This document shows, one piece after another, positions 19,634 to 29,546 of a DNA stretch of 64,000 bases. The DNA lies in the NCBI RefSeq assembly GCF_002993335.1, contig NZ_PVNS01000003.1:234567-298566 (forward strand), read 5' to 3'. The stretch is from Alkalicoccus urumqiensis. GTDB taxonomy: Bacteria > Bacillota > Bacilli > Bacillales > Salisediminibacteriaceae. The translations under genes and the position numbers were made by a program. Positions within the stretch are counted from its first letter, which is position 1. Each line of letters begins with the position of its first letter. The notes beneath the pieces were generated by a model, which made no database searches, had not been told where the DNA came from, and saw only the letters and a list, made by a program, of their open reading frames with translations.

Positions 19634-20636
19634 CTTTCACGTTCACCTCCGGTCCATTCCACTGATCGGTGTGAATCCAGCAGCGGACTTGATTTCCTTC
19701 GCCGAGATCCTCGAGGTCCGGAAGTCGTTCCCGGCAGAGGTCAGTGGCGAATGGGCAGCGCGGTGCAAAACGGCATCCTTCCGGGAGTTCATCCGGGCGC
19801 GGCACCATGCCTTTGATTACTTCGAGTTCTTCCTGGTCGATATCGTGGCGCGGCAGGGACTTCAGAAGGCCTACCGTGTACGGGTGCTTCGGGTTGGAAA
19901 ACAGCGTGTTTACATCGGCATATTCGACAATTTTGCCTGCGTACATGACAGCGACGTAGTCACACGTTTCTGCAACGACGCCGAGGTCGTGGGTGATAAG
20001 AAGCATGGACATGCCGAGCTCATCCTGAAGACGGTTGATGAGTCGGAGGATCTGCGCCTGAATCGTCACATCGAGCGCGGTTGTCGGCTCATCGGCGACG
20101 AGCAGCTGCGGGTTGCAGGCGAGCGCGATGGCGATCATTGCACGCTGGCGCATACCGCCGGAAAGTTCGTGCGGGTACGCTTTGACGCGGGCCTTCGGAG
20201 AAGGAATACCGACAAGTTCCAGCATATCGACAGCTTTCTGCAGTGCTTCTTTCTTCGTTTTCCCCTGGTGGATCTGATACGCTTCGGCGATCTGGTCACC
20301 GATTGTATACACCGGATTGAGGGAGGTCATCGGCTCCTGAAAGATCATGGAGATCTGGTTTCCCCGGATATCGCGCATTTCAGCTTCGCTTTTGGCGAGC
20401 AGGTCTTCTCCGTTAAACGTGATAGAGCCGCCCTTAATTTTTCCGGGGGATTCAATCAGACGCATAATGGAGAGAGACGTAATACTTTTACCGGAACCGG
20501 ATTCCCCGACGAGGCCGAGTGTTTTCCCTGCCGGCACGTCAAAATGAACACCGTCAACGGCTTTGATTTCCCCTTTGTGGGTGAAAAAAGACGTCTGCAG
20601 GTCATCGACTTTAATAATCGAGTTTGTCGTAGTCAC
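19605..20636 (-). CDS. oppD: Oligopeptide/dipeptide ABC transporter ATPase, OppD-like
   Basis: 343 residues; GTG start preceded by AAAGGTGGG. Walker [10 protein letters not shown]-loop [11 protein letters not shown], signature LSGGMRQR, Walker [13 protein letters not shown] and switch ITHDLGVV are all intact, plus the C-terminal tail with [10 protein letters not shown]. It pairs with OppF. An 80-nt gap holding a hairpin separates it from the upstream permease gene. Confidence 0.94.
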   Translation of the reverse strand: MTTTNSIIKVDDLQTSFFTHKGEIKAVDGVHFDVPAGKTLGLVGESGSGKSITSLSIMRLIESPGKIKGGSITFNGEDLLAKSEAEMRDIRGNQISMIFQEPMTSLNPVYTIGDQIAEAYQIHQGKTKKEALQKAVDMLELVGIPSPKARVKAYPHELSGGMRQRAMIAIALACNPQLLVADEPTTALDVTIQAQILRLINRLQDELGMSMLLITHDLGVVAETCDYVAVMYAGKIVEYADVNTLFSNPKHPYTVGLLKSLPRHDIDQEELEVIKGMVPRPDELPEGCRFAPRCPFATDLCRERLPDLEDLGEGNQVRCWIHTDQWNGPEVNVKDDYRSAEST

Positions 20637-20677
20637 AAGGTTCCCACCTTTCTTCGATGGATAAAAAGCTTCCGGCG

Positions 20678-20705
20678 TTCCAGCGCAGCACGCGCTGCAC
20701 TGGAA
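20678..20705 (-). other. Hairpin between permease and ATPase genes of the peptide importer
   Basis: TTCCAGCGCAGC / GCTGCACTGGAA with a 4-nt loop and one mismatch, 42 nt before the oppD start. On the minus strand a T-run occurs 10 nt later, so it might act as a partial terminator or a processing site; this is inference. Confidence 0.5.
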
Positions 20706-20716
20706 GATGCCGTTTA

Positions 20717-21634
20717 TTAGTCAAGTTCAATCCGCTTGTTCAGCAGGCGGTAGGAAATATCGACAATGAAGTTAACGAGTACGAATAGAAGGGCAAGGAC
20801 GAGAACGGACCCCTGAACAATAGGGAAATCACGCTGATTGATCCCTTCCACCACAAACCGGCCGAGGCCGTTAATGGCAAAGACAGTTTCTGTCAGGACA
20901 GCACCGCCCAGCAGAACACCGAACTGGAGACCGACAACCGTAACAACCGGAATGAGGGCGTTGCGGAGCGCGTGTTTATAAATAACGTAGCGTTCTTTTA
21001 CCCCTTTGGCACGTGCGGTGCGGATGTAGTCCTGGTGAATGACTTCGAGCATGCTGGAGCGGGTCATCCGTGCGATGATGGCAGCTCCTGCTGTTCCAAG
21101 TGTAATAACCGGAAGGATAACAGCAGCTCCTCCCCATCCGGAAACCGGGATCCAGCCGACAGTCAGACCGATGTATTGAATCAGCATGAGACCGAGCCAG
21201 AAGTTCGGCATAGAGAGCCCGAAGAGAGCGACTACCATGATCACCATATCAGAGATCGAGTTGCGGCGTGTAGCGGAAATAATGCCGGCAATCAGTCCCA
21301 TGAATACGCTCAGAATCGTACTGTATACAGCAAGCTCTACGGTTACCCAGAAGCGGGGTACGATTTCCGCACTGACGTCGCGTCCACTGCGGATGGAGTT
21401 CCCTAAGTCCCCCTGCACCGCGTTCCAGACGAAGGAGCCGTACTGTACCGGAAGCGGGTCGTTCAGACCGAGGCGGTCACGTGTCAGTTCCACTGTTTCC
21501 GCATCCGCCCGTTCGCCGGCCATAATCTGTGCCGGGTCACCGGGAATTAAGTGCATCATGAGAAAAACAACGAGCGTTACCCCGATTAATACGGGAATCG
21601 TTTGAATGAGTCGTCGTATCGTATAAACGAACAA
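20717..21634 (-). CDS. Peptide ABC transporter permease, DppB/OppB-like
   Basis: 305 residues with six membrane helices. The N-terminus [20 protein letters not shown] is typical of OppB/DppB, and the EAA-type loop [20 protein letters not shown] contacts the ATPases. The start is TTG with AGAGGTGAT upstream. It follows the other permease gene after 20 nt. Confidence 0.92.
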   Translation of the reverse strand: MFVYTIRRLIQTIPVLIGVTLVVFLMMHLIPGDPAQIMAGERADAETVELTRDRLGLNDPLPVQYGSFVWNAVQGDLGNSIRSGRDVSAEIVPRFWVTVELAVYSTILSVFMGLIAGIISATRRNSISDMVIMVVALFGLSMPNFWLGLMLIQYIGLTVGWIPVSGWGGAAVILPVITLGTAGAAIIARMTRSSMLEVIHQDYIRTARAKGVKERYVIYKHALRNALIPVVTVVGLQFGVLLGGAVLTETVFAINGLGRFVVEGINQRDFPIVQGSVLVLALLFVLVNFIVDISYRLLNKRIELD

Positions 21635-21654
21635 AAGGAATCACCTCTCTTACT

Positions 21655-22551
21655 TTAAGATTTCAGCTTCGGATCGAGTGCATCGCGCACACCGTCCCCG
21701 AAAAGGTTAAAGGCTAAAACAACAAGCGCTATGGCAAGTCCCGGGAAAAGGGCAATGTGCGGGTGATCCCACATATAGTTCCGCCCATCTGCAAGCATGG
21801 CGCCCCATTCCGGTGTCGGCGGCGTGGCGCCGAGTCCAAGGAAGGAAAGGCCGGTGGCGGAAAGAACAGCCGTTGCTATAAACAATGTTGCCTGTACGAT
21901 GATCGGTGACACGATGTTCGGCAGGATGTGCAGAAAAATGATGCGGGCATCGGATGCGCCGAGTGCCCGGACGGCATCAATATATTCGAGTTTTCTGACA
22001 GCGAGGGTTGAGCCCCGCACAATCCGGGCGAACACCGGGATGGAGAAGATCGCAATCGCGATAATGACGTTTGTGATGCTTCCGCCGAGAACGGCAACGA
22101 TACCGAGTGCAAGCAGAATACTCGGGAAGGCAAGCAGGACGTCCATGGATCTCATAATCACTGCATCAATACGCCCGCCGTAATAACCGGAAATAATACC
22201 GAGAAATACCCCAACGGTTCCACCGACAATCACGGATGAGATACCAATACGAAGTGTGATGGACATACCATGGACGAGCCGGGTGAAAATATCGCGTCCG
22301 TGGTGGTCGGTGCCGAACCAGTATTCTCCGGAAGGGCCCTGCAGTCTGTCGGAGACATTCGGCATGTTCGGGTCGTTCGATGTGAGCCATGGACCGACGA
22401 CAGCGGCTACACAGAAAAAGATGATGAGAAACCCGCCGGCCATCGCCAGCCGGTTCTGGCGGAGTTTACGCCAGACGTTCTTGAAATTTTCGATCTGTGG
22501 ATTGATACGCTTTTTCTCCACAGTAGAAGCACTGACAGTTGTATCAGCCAT
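21655..22551 (-). CDS. Peptide ABC transporter permease, DppC/OppC-like
   Basis: 298 residues. A charged N-terminus is followed by six membrane helices; NDPNMPNVSDRLQGPSGEYW and GTDHHGRDIFTRLVHG are hallmarks of DppC/OppC. The EAA loop IDAVRALGASDARIIFLHIL is clear. It is the first gene of the leftward operon, and its promoter must lie in 22552-22973, back to back with that of the binding protein. Confidence 0.93.
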   Translation of the reverse strand: MADTTVSASTVEKKRINPQIENFKNVWRKLRQNRLAMAGGFLIIFFCVAAVVGPWLTSNDPNMPNVSDRLQGPSGEYWFGTDHHGRDIFTRLVHGMSITLRIGISSVIVGGTVGVFLGIISGYYGGRIDAVIMRSMDVLLAFPSILLALGIVAVLGGSITNVIIAIAIFSIPVFARIVRGSTLAVRKLEYIDAVRALGASDARIIFLHILPNIVSPIIVQATLFIATAVLSATGLSFLGLGATPPTPEWGAMLADGRNYMWDHPHIALFPGLAIALVVLAFNLFGDGVRDALDPKLKS

Positions 22552-22894
22552 ACAAATAACCTCGCTTTCTTTATGGATAGTCTGAATGACGACTCACTAC
22601 AGCAGTATAAAAAAGAGCGGATACTTCCTAATTATAGAAGTACGCACCTTTACACCGATACGCAAAAATTATATCATTCCCACATTTTTTCACAAGACCT
22701 ATTTGCAAAATCGTATATATTTTCACAATATAATGATTCAACTCCTCCCACTAGTTCCATAAACTAGAAAAAGTAATGTTAGAAACGCTTACAAACACGT
22801 GATGTACTGAACAAATACGCCTCATTGACAGAAAATACAGAAAACTATTCCGGGCAAATAATTGCTGAATATAATAATTTTGTGAAAATTCTAC

Positions 22895-22923
22895 TTGTTT
22901 TTTATGTCTGACTATTGTAAATT
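22895..22923 (+). promoter_or_regulatory. Likely promoter of the peptide-binding protein gene
   Basis: TTGTTT, 17-nt spacer, TAAATT in the AT-rich 22552-22973 divergent region. The rest of that region shows no gene or repeat. Confidence 0.5.
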
Positions 22924-22973
22924 GAGATAGAGCAACATTTGTAAAATGATGAATTTTTAAGGGGGAAATATCT

Positions 22974-24665
22974 ATGCTGAAAAGCCGTACACTGAAAGCG
23001 GCGCTTCTGTCCACAGCTGCAGTCATGACATTCACTGCATGTGCCAGCGAGCCGGAAAATGATGGTGGTACCAACAACGCACCGGCGGACAACGCGGAAA
23101 ACACGGAAAACACAGACGCTGATACAGAGGAGCCTGCAGACAACGAGGAAGGCGGAGAAGGAAATGCCGCTGAAGACGTAGAAGCCGAGGAAGCAGGCGA
23201 TGACGAACTCGTTATCTCTACACTTTCCGACATTGAAGCACTGGATCCGCACGGTTCCAATGACGTTCCATCCTCTACTGTCCAGGAGCCGATTTATGAA
23301 ACGCTTCTGAGCCAGAGTGAAGAGATGGAGCTTGAACCGCTTCTGGCAACAGAGTGGGAAGCAACAGAAGATAATGTCTGGTCCTTCACACTCCGTGAAG
23401 ATGTAACATTCCATAACGGTGATGAGTTTAACGCAGAGGCTGTTAAAGCAACATTCGACCGCGTACTTGATGAGGAAGTCGCTTCCCAGCGTGCATTCCT
23501 TTACGAGATGGTGGAAGAAGTCGTTGTTGTTGATGACTATACAGTTGAATTCCATACAGAATTTCCATTTGCACCACTTCCATCCCACCTGGCACACTCC
23601 GGTGGCGCAATCATGAGCCCGACAGTGATTGAAGAAGACTATGCACAGATGGAAGACGGCGGACAGCCGGGCGATTACATTAACGAAAACCCAGTCGGTA
23701 CAGGCTACTTCGAATTTTCCGAGTGGAACCCGGGCTCTGAAGTCGTTCTTACTAGAAACGACGACTACTGGGGAGAAGCTGCAGGAGTTGAATCTGTTGT
23801 GTTCCGGGTTTCTCCGGAAGACCTGACTCGTATCGGTGAGCTGGAGACAGGCGCAGCGGACATCATTTTCCCTGTAAGCCCGAGTGACATGGACCGTGTC
23901 GAGGACATGGAAAATGCGTCTCTTTACACACAGGAAAGCCTGAGCCTTTCCTACATCGGTTTCAACATGCAGAAAGAGCCGTTTGACGATGCACGTGTCC
24001 GTCAGGCTGTATCCATGGCAATCAACAAGGACGACCTTCTTGAAGGTGTACTTGAAGGTACTGGTACACCAGCAGTAGGACCAATCGGCGAGAACGTATT
24101 CGGCTACTCTGACGCTGTCGAGGGTCTTGAATACGATCCGGAGCAGGCGCAGGAGCTTCTTGCGGAAGCAGGCTACGAAGATGGCTTTGAAACAACGATC
24201 TGGACAAACGACAACCGTGAGCGTATGGACGTAGCTGAACTCGTTCAGGCACAGCTTTCCGCAATCGGTGTTACTGCAGAGATCGAAGTTCTTGAGTGGG
24301 GCGCGTACCTTGACTCCACTGCTGAAGGTGAGCACGACATGTTCATCCTTGGATGGGTCACAGTAACAGGGGATGCAGACTACGGTATGTATGCACTGTT
24401 CCACTCCAGCCAGCAGGGTGCTGCAGGTAACCGTTCCTTCATGGAGAACGCAGAGCTTGACCAGCTTCTTGACGATGCCCGTCAGGAAACAGACGAAGCA
24501 GCGCGTGAAGACCTCTATGAGCAGGCAATGGAAATCCTTGTAGAAGAAGCGCCAATGCTCTACCTCTACCACACAGACTACCTCGTTGGTCTGAGTGACG
24601 ATGTAGAAGGCTTCTGGAAGCATCCAAACGGCCTTTACCAGCTTCAGGATGTAACAAAGAACTAA
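22974..24665 (+). CDS. Peptide ABC transporter substrate-binding lipoprotein (family 5)
   Basis: 563 residues. The signal peptide ends in a lipobox-like FTAC with the lipidated Cys near residue 23. Next comes an acidic Asn/Glu/Asp linker to about residue 80, then the family 5 extracellular solute-binding fold (VISTLSDIEALDPHGSNDV; FTLREDVTFHNGDEFNAEAV). AAGGGGG precedes the ATG. The acidic linker fits a protein facing a salty outside. It is transcribed away from the permease/ATPase operon, which has no binding protein of its own, so it probably serves that importer. The long open frame on the opposite strand is a by-product of the acidic codons. Confidence 0.93.
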   Translation: MLKSRTLKAALLSTAAVMTFTACASEPENDGGTNNAPADNAENTENTDADTEEPADNEEGGEGNAAEDVEAEEAGDDELVISTLSDIEALDPHGSNDVPSSTVQEPIYETLLSQSEEMELEPLLATEWEATEDNVWSFTLREDVTFHNGDEFNAEAVKATFDRVLDEEVASQRAFLYEMVEEVVVVDDYTVEFHTEFPFAPLPSHLAHSGGAIMSPTVIEEDYAQMEDGGQPGDYINENPVGTGYFEFSEWNPGSEVVLTRNDDYWGEAAGVESVVFRVSPEDLTRIGELETGAADIIFPVSPSDMDRVEDMENASLYTQESLSLSYIGFNMQKEPFDDARVRQAVSMAINKDDLLEGVLEGTGTPAVGPIGENVFGYSDAVEGLEYDPEQAQELLAEAGYEDGFETTIWTNDNRERMDVAELVQAQLSAIGVTAEIEVLEWGAYLDSTAEGEHDMFILGWVTVTGDADYGMYALFHSSQQGAAGNRSFMENAELDQLLDDARQETDEAAREDLYEQAMEILVEEAPMLYLYHTDYLVGLSDDVEGFWKHPNGLYQLQDVTKN

Positions 24666-24678
24666 TCAGGTAAAAACA

Positions 24679-24714
24679 GCACGCCGCGGGGATATCTCCG
24701 CGGCGTGTTTTTTT
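24679..24714 (+). terminator. Intrinsic terminator of the binding lipoprotein gene
   Basis: Stem CACGCCGCGG / CCGCGGCGTG followed by TTTTTTT. Confidence 0.95.
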
Positions 24715-24720
24715 AACGAA

Positions 24721-25287
24721 TAAGAATGTATAAAATCCAAAGCCTCTTCCAAGCAGGCATGCCAGGGGTTGCAGCATTTCAAGCCGTTGTTATATTCATC
24801 GTTACTTTCTATTGATGGAGCTTCTCCGCTTTTCGGCAGAAGCTTGCCGTGGGCTTGTCTTCAGCTATTTCTCATGGCCTGCGCCCTGAGAAAGGATCTT
24901 CAGACTGCGCTTGATCCCACCGGCGTCTCTGCCGAACGCTCCGAAGCGCAGTAAAATAGAGGTGAAATACGAAGAATTCATAGCAGAAAAAATGTTTATA
25001 AGGTAATGATGGTCTCTTCCAATTTGATTGAATGACAGCATTTCTGCGCAAAAGGGATCGCTTCTAGCAAGTGTTTTTTTCTACCTGCCGAAACCGGAGG
25101 CCGTCGACTCCGGGAGGATCCGAACGAGGCGAAAATCCATTCCTTCAGACGGAAGGAGGAAGGAATTAGTTGAGCCCGTTCCCTCCGGAACGCGTACGGC
25201 TGCAGGTGCAGGCAGAAAGCTGGAACCTATTCAACAAATCTCTCTTTTCTTTTAAGACCAGGCGGTTTCTGCCTGGTTTATTTTATG
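24721..25287. repeat. Mosaic dispersed repeat R1
   Basis: It opens TAAGAATGTATAAAATCC and ends CCTGGTTTATTTTATG, the same two ends as R2 (30554-31049). The stretch about 24880-25135 also occurs, reversed, at about 63690-63935. The final 35 nt form a terminator-like hairpin (ACCAGGC / GCCTGGT, then TTATTTT). No gene is seen in it; the few short open frames lack ribosome sites. From 25288 to 25463 there is only an AT-richer leader for the aspartokinase. Confidence 0.85.
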
Positions 25288-25463
25288 ATTGTTATTTCCC
25301 GGGAAATGACAATCATAAAGGTATGTAAGCGTTTGCTTTAAAAACAGCTGCTTCCGTTGGGGGAGTAAGGTTGCCGAGGTCCGGCATCTCTAGTATACTA
25401 ACGATATGTACTTATGTGGTGTTCATTTGTTCGCCAAGTAAAAACACAGGAAGGGATTTGATC

Positions 25464-26834
25464 ATGGTCAAGGTAGTGAAATTCGGAGGCAGCTCTGTCG
25501 CGGATGCGGCACAGTTTGCGAAAGTGGCATCGATTGTGGAAGCGGACCCGGAACGGCGGTTCATCGTCGTTTCCGCGCCGGGGAAGCGCTTTTCAGAAGA
25601 TATAAAAACAACGGACCTTCTCATCGCTCTGGCCGAGCAGGTGATGGAGGGCGGCGTAAATGAAGACTATGCCCTGCAGCAGGTAGTGGAGCGGTATGAA
25701 GCCATTGTGGCAGAACTTGATCTGGAGCGGACGCTTCTGGATGACCTTAAAACACAGCTGGAGTCGCTGATCTCTTCCTACCGTGAGGACGGCCCCCGGC
25801 TGATGGATGCGCTGATGGCAAGCGGTGAAAACGAAAACGCTAAACTGATGGCTGCCTATCTGCGGAAGCGCGGCAATACAGCGTCGTATGTGTCTCCCGA
25901 AGAGGCAGGAATGATGGTAACGGGTGATCCGGGAAATGCCCGGATCCTGCCGGAATCCTACGATCAGCTGATCCGGCTGCGTGAAAAAGAGGGGCTGATG
26001 GTGATTCCGGGATTTTTCGGGGTTTCCAAAAACGGCCACATCGTCACGTTCCCGCGGGGCGGATCGGATATTACCGGCTCAATCGTCGCAGCCGGTGTGG
26101 AAGCATCGCTGTATGAGAACTTCACGGACGTAAGCTCCATCTATTCGGTTAATCCGTCGCTCGTGGATCACCCGCATGAAATGGATGAGCTGACGTACCG
26201 GGAAATGCGGGAGCTGGCGTATGCCGGATTTTCCGTTTTTCATGACGAAGCGCTCCAGCCGGTTGTCGCGAAAAAAGTACCGGTCTGTATTAAGAACACG
26301 AATGATCCTGAAGCGCCGGGTACGCACATCGTCTCCGACAGGGAGCAGCGCGGCCTTCCGGTGATCGGAATCGCAAGCGATGAAGGCTTTGTGACGATCA
26401 ATCTAACGAAATACTTAATGAACCGGGAAGTCGGCTTCGGCATGAAGCTGCTGCAGATTCTTTCCGAAGAAGGTATTTCGTTTGAGCACACGCCTTCCGG
26501 GATTGACAATATGTCCGTCATTCTGCGTGAAGAATATTTGTCGGACGAAAAGGAAGCACGTATTCTTACCAGAATTAAGAGCGAGCTGGACATTGAAGAT
26601 GTGACTGTGGAGCGGGATCTCGCCGTCGTTATGGTTGTCGGCGAAGGGATGGCCTCTACTGTCGGTGTTGCAGCAAAAGCCACTGCAGCTCTTGCCGGCG
26701 CCGGGGTCAACATTAAGATGATCAACCAGGGATCTTCCGAGGTGAGCATGATGTTCGGTGTCAATGCCTCGCAGGCAGATCTCGCGGTCAAAAGTCTGTA
26801 TGAAGCCTGCTTTGAGAAAGAACCGCAGAGCTGA
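25464..26834 (+). CDS. yclM: Aspartate kinase (class III, YclM-like)
   Basis: 456 residues from the ATG at 25464, with AGGAAGGG upstream; the frame is open further 5' but lacks homology there. It phosphorylates aspartate, the first step toward Lys, Met and Thr. The N-terminal kinase motif VVKFGGSSVAD and the substrate loop FPRGGSDITGS are present, followed by two ACT regulatory domains (about 310-456). The size and single-protein layout match the lysine/threonine-responsive YclM type rather than the alpha/beta LysC type. No lysine riboswitch was recognised upstream. hom-thrC-thrB and metA lie within 10 kb. Confidence 0.93.
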   Translation: MVKVVKFGGSSVADAAQFAKVASIVEADPERRFIVVSAPGKRFSEDIKTTDLLIALAEQVMEGGVNEDYALQQVVERYEAIVAELDLERTLLDDLKTQLESLISSYREDGPRLMDALMASGENENAKLMAAYLRKRGNTASYVSPEEAGMMVTGDPGNARILPESYDQLIRLREKEGLMVIPGFFGVSKNGHIVTFPRGGSDITGSIVAAGVEASLYENFTDVSSIYSVNPSLVDHPHEMDELTYREMRELAYAGFSVFHDEALQPVVAKKVPVCIKNTNDPEAPGTHIVSDREQRGLPVIGIASDEGFVTINLTKYLMNREVGFGMKLLQILSEEGISFEHTPSGIDNMSVILREEYLSDEKEARILTRIKSELDIEDVTVERDLAVVMVVGEGMASTVGVAAKATAALAGAGVNIKMINQGSSEVSMMFGVNASQADLAVKSLYEACFEKEPQS

Positions 26835-26840
26835 GATAGA

Positions 26841-26879
26841 AGAAAGCCTGCCTGTCACCGTTGACAGGCAGGCTTTCTC
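26841..26879. terminator. Bidirectional intrinsic terminator between aspartokinase and amylase
   Basis: A 17-bp perfect stem AGAAAGCCTGCCTGTCA / TGACAGGCAGGCTTTCT with a 5-nt loop, placed between convergent genes. Confidence 0.85.
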
Positions 26880-26909
26880 TGTACGAAATGCATTTAGAAA
26901 GGCGGCAGC

Positions 26910-28379
26910 TTATTCGTCATCGAGTTTTTGTACGTAGACCGACACGCTGCCGCCGTCTACGTGAAATTCGGCGCAGCCGTTTTCGTCGATTTCCACGGGC
27001 TCGCCCCAGTTGCCGGTAATGTCATGCCATACCTCTCCGGCACGGTGTTCACCGACGCACATTTCTTTCGAGCCCGGCTCGCCGTTGGTCATAATGACGG
27101 CACAGCCGGAGTTTTCCATCGTGTCATCGCCGAAGCGGACCCAGCCGATCGTATTGCAGTGATCAAAATAGTTCTCCTGATCGCCGTAGGCAAAATCTCT
27201 TCGTGCGGCAAGGAGAGGGTCGATCATGTCTTTCTTTCCTTCGATGCCCGGCTCCTCGATGCCGTAGTAATCGCCGTAGAAAACACACGGGTATCCATCT
27301 TTATGAAGCAGAATCGCGGCATAAGCAAGCGGTTTGAACCAGTCGTCCACCCAGGACTCGAGCGCTTCGCCCGGCTGGGAGTCGTGGTTGTCGACGAATG
27401 TGACAGCGTTCAACGGGTGCTTGCCGACGAGCGTATCGTCAAACAGCGTGCACATGTCAAATTCCTCGCCCTGTTGGGAGGCTTCATGGAATTTGTAGTG
27501 CAGCGCTACGTCAAACAGGTCGATGCTGTACTCGACATATTCCAGGAAGGACTCCATTGCTTCAAGGTCCTGGTGCCAGAATTCGCCGACAAAATAGAAA
27601 TCCTCTCCGTGCACTTCGCGCATTTCATTCAGGAAGTCTGCGATGAACAGATGGTTGATATGCTTTATCGCATCGAGGCGGTAGCCGTCAAACCCGTGGG
27701 AGTCGGCGAACCATTTTCCCCACCGCATCGCTTCTTCACGCACTTTCGGGTGATCGTAGTCGATATTGGCAAACATTAAGTAATCGTAATTGCCGAACTC
27801 ATCGTCCACGTGGTCATTCCAGTCTTTGTGCTCTCCGAGAATGCGGAAAATCCCATCGCGCTCTTCGGCAGCGTCGTAATCGGTGCCATTGAAGTGATAG
27901 TAGTGCCAGACAAAGTCGGAGTGCTTTCCGTCCCGTCCCGGGAAATCGAACATCGTCCAGCCTTCGATATCAAACGAATCGCTGATAACAGTCGTGCGGT
28001 CATCCGGATCGACTTCAACGACGGCAAACGTTTCGGTCCCATCGGCGCCCGCTTTGTGGTTCATGACGACGTCGGCATACACATGAACATCGTTGTCATG
28101 ACAGGCGGCGATCGCTTTTTCCAGATCTTCACGCGTCCCGTATTTGGTTCGTACCGTGCCTTTCTGGTCGAATTCACCGGTATCATAGCCGTCGTAGATA
28201 CCGTATCCGTTATCCTCCTGGGAAATGGCTTTCGTCGGCGGTGGAATCCACACCGCATCAATGCCGGCTTCACGCAGAGCTCCTGCCTGATCTGCCAGAC
28301 GGTTCCAATGGTCCCCGTCATTTGCCACGTGCCATTCAAAAAACTGCATCATCGTATTGTTTCCGTAGTGTTTCGCCAT
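26910..28379 (-). CDS. Cytosolic alpha-amylase (GH13)
   Basis: 489 residues from the ATG whose complement is 28377-28379, preceded by GAGGGGGAG; an upstream in-frame extension has no support. It hydrolyses internal alpha-1,4 bonds of starch-like glucans. The TIM-barrel motifs are complete: VYADVVMNH, GYRLDAIKH with nucleophile D236, FVGEFW with acid/base E266 and FVDNHD with D333. There is no signal peptide, so it probably acts inside the cell on imported maltodextrins or glycogen. The N-terminus NNTMMQFFEWHVANDGDHW is that of the bacterial liquefying-type subfamily. Confidence 0.93.
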   Translation of the reverse strand: MAKHYGNNTMMQFFEWHVANDGDHWNRLADQAGALREAGIDAVWIPPPTKAISQEDNGYGIYDGYDTGEFDQKGTVRTKYGTREDLEKAIAACHDNDVHVYADVVMNHKAGADGTETFAVVEVDPDDRTTVISDSFDIEGWTMFDFPGRDGKHSDFVWHYYHFNGTDYDAAEERDGIFRILGEHKDWNDHVDDEFGNYDYLMFANIDYDHPKVREEAMRWGKWFADSHGFDGYRLDAIKHINHLFIADFLNEMREVHGEDFYFVGEFWHQDLEAMESFLEYVEYSIDLFDVALHYKFHEASQQGEEFDMCTLFDDTLVGKHPLNAVTFVDNHDSQPGEALESWVDDWFKPLAYAAILLHKDGYPCVFYGDYYGIEEPGIEGKKDMIDPLLAARRDFAYGDQENYFDHCNTIGWVRFGDDTMENSGCAVIMTNGEPGSKEMCVGEHRAGEVWHDITGNWGEPVEIDENGCAEFHVDGGSVSVYVQKLDDE

Positions 28380-28457
28380 CGTACTCCCCCTCAATTTTTC
28401 ACAGCATGACACTCTATTCCCCGCAGGAAGAATGTGAAACAGGAAACATACGGATAA

Positions 28458-29372
28458 TTAACGCCATTCGTAAGGCGTCTGCTGGTACACGTAGTAGTTC
28501 AGCCAGTTGGAGAACAGCAGGTGGGCATGAGAGCGCCAGCGGTTCATCGGCGCCTCGCTCGGATCGTTATTCGGAAAGTAGTGTGCCGGAATCTGCACGC
28601 TTAGTCCGCGGTCGAGATCACGCTCGTATTCCTCCTTCAGCGTTACCGTATCGTACTCCAGGTGACCTGTTGCCATGATGTGCCTGCCGTTTCTGGACAT
28701 CATAAGAAAAGGCCCTGCTTCCTTGGAGGAGGCAAGCAGCAGTAAGTCCTCGTGCTCTTCCGGTGCTTCAATGGAAATATTCGTGTGGCGGGAGTGCGGT
28801 GCGATAAATTCGTCGTCAAACCCGCGCAGCAGCTCAATGTTTCTCATCGCCGGGTCAATCCGGTGGCGGAAAATACCGGAGCATTTCTGTTCAAGCGGAA
28901 CTTTGTTGATGCCGTACAGATGATAAAGCGCCGCCTGTGCGCCCCAGCAGATGTGGAGGCTGGACGTCACGTTCGTTTCCGCCCAGTCCATGATCCGGGT
29001 GATTTCATCCCAGTAGAGCACATCTTCAAAGGTAAGACGCTCAATCGGTGCACCGGTGATGATCATGCCGTCGAACCGCTTGTCCTTTATCGAATCGAAA
29101 TCGGTATAGAACGCTTCCAGATGGGAGCGGCTCACATTCTTTGGCTCGTAGCTCATCGTCCGTAAAAACGTAATGTTCAGCTGCAGTGGAGAGTTGCCGA
29201 GAAGGCGGAGCAGATGCGCTTCCGTTTTCTCTTTCTCCGGCATCAGGTTTAAAATCACGATATTTAACGGACGGATGTCCTGCATCGTCGCCCGCTCGTC
29301 TTCCATGACGAAAATATTTTCCGTTTCCAGCACGTCTTTTGCCGGCAGGTTTTTTGGTACATTAATAGGCAC
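28458..29372 (-). CDS. metA: Homoserine O-acetyltransferase (MetA type)
   Basis: 304 residues; GTG start preceded by GGGGAGGG. It acylates homoserine in methionine synthesis. The nucleophile is C142 in HICWGAQAA, and the partner His/Glu pair lies in GHLEYD (H237, E239). Residue 111 is Glu (GAPIER); established work on MetA links Glu there to acetyl-CoA use and Gly to succinyl-CoA, so acetyl transfer is predicted despite the common name homoserine succinyltransferase. No S-box riboswitch fits in the 174-nt upstream gap. Confidence 0.93.
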   Translation of the reverse strand: MPINVPKNLPAKDVLETENIFVMEDERATMQDIRPLNIVILNLMPEKEKTEAHLLRLLGNSPLQLNITFLRTMSYEPKNVSRSHLEAFYTDFDSIKDKRFDGMIITGAPIERLTFEDVLYWDEITRIMDWAETNVTSSLHICWGAQAALYHLYGINKVPLEQKCSGIFRHRIDPAMRNIELLRGFDDEFIAPHSRHTNISIEAPEEHEDLLLLASSKEAGPFLMMSRNGRHIMATGHLEYDTVTLKEEYERDLDRGLSVQIPAHYFPNNDPSEAPMNRWRSHAHLLFSNWLNYYVYQQTPYEWR

Positions 29373-29546
29373 TGCGTGTCCACCCTCCCCTTATCGCGCA
29401 AAATTCTGATAACTTCTATTATAACAACTGGAAGGAAATCTACAATCATTTTCTCTTATTGTAAGCGCATGCATTTTTCCGGGTGCTGTACGCCCTTCTT
29501 AAAATCACTTATAATGTACGGAGACTACGGAAGGGGAGCGACATAC

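Noticed and set aside
22902..24623. 573-codon open frame antisense to the peptide-binding lipoprotein
   Set aside because: Caused by the acidic codon bias of the true gene. It is rich in Cys, Phe and Val, has no start signal or known domain, and the sense gene has lipobox, fold and terminator.
25288..25463. Lysine riboswitch upstream of aspartokinase
   Set aside because: The leader is only about 170 nt after the repeat and shows none of the conserved lysine aptamer blocks.
29373..29546. S-box (SAM) riboswitch upstream of metA
   Set aside because: The gap is shared with a divergent gene, and no S-box core or terminator is visible.
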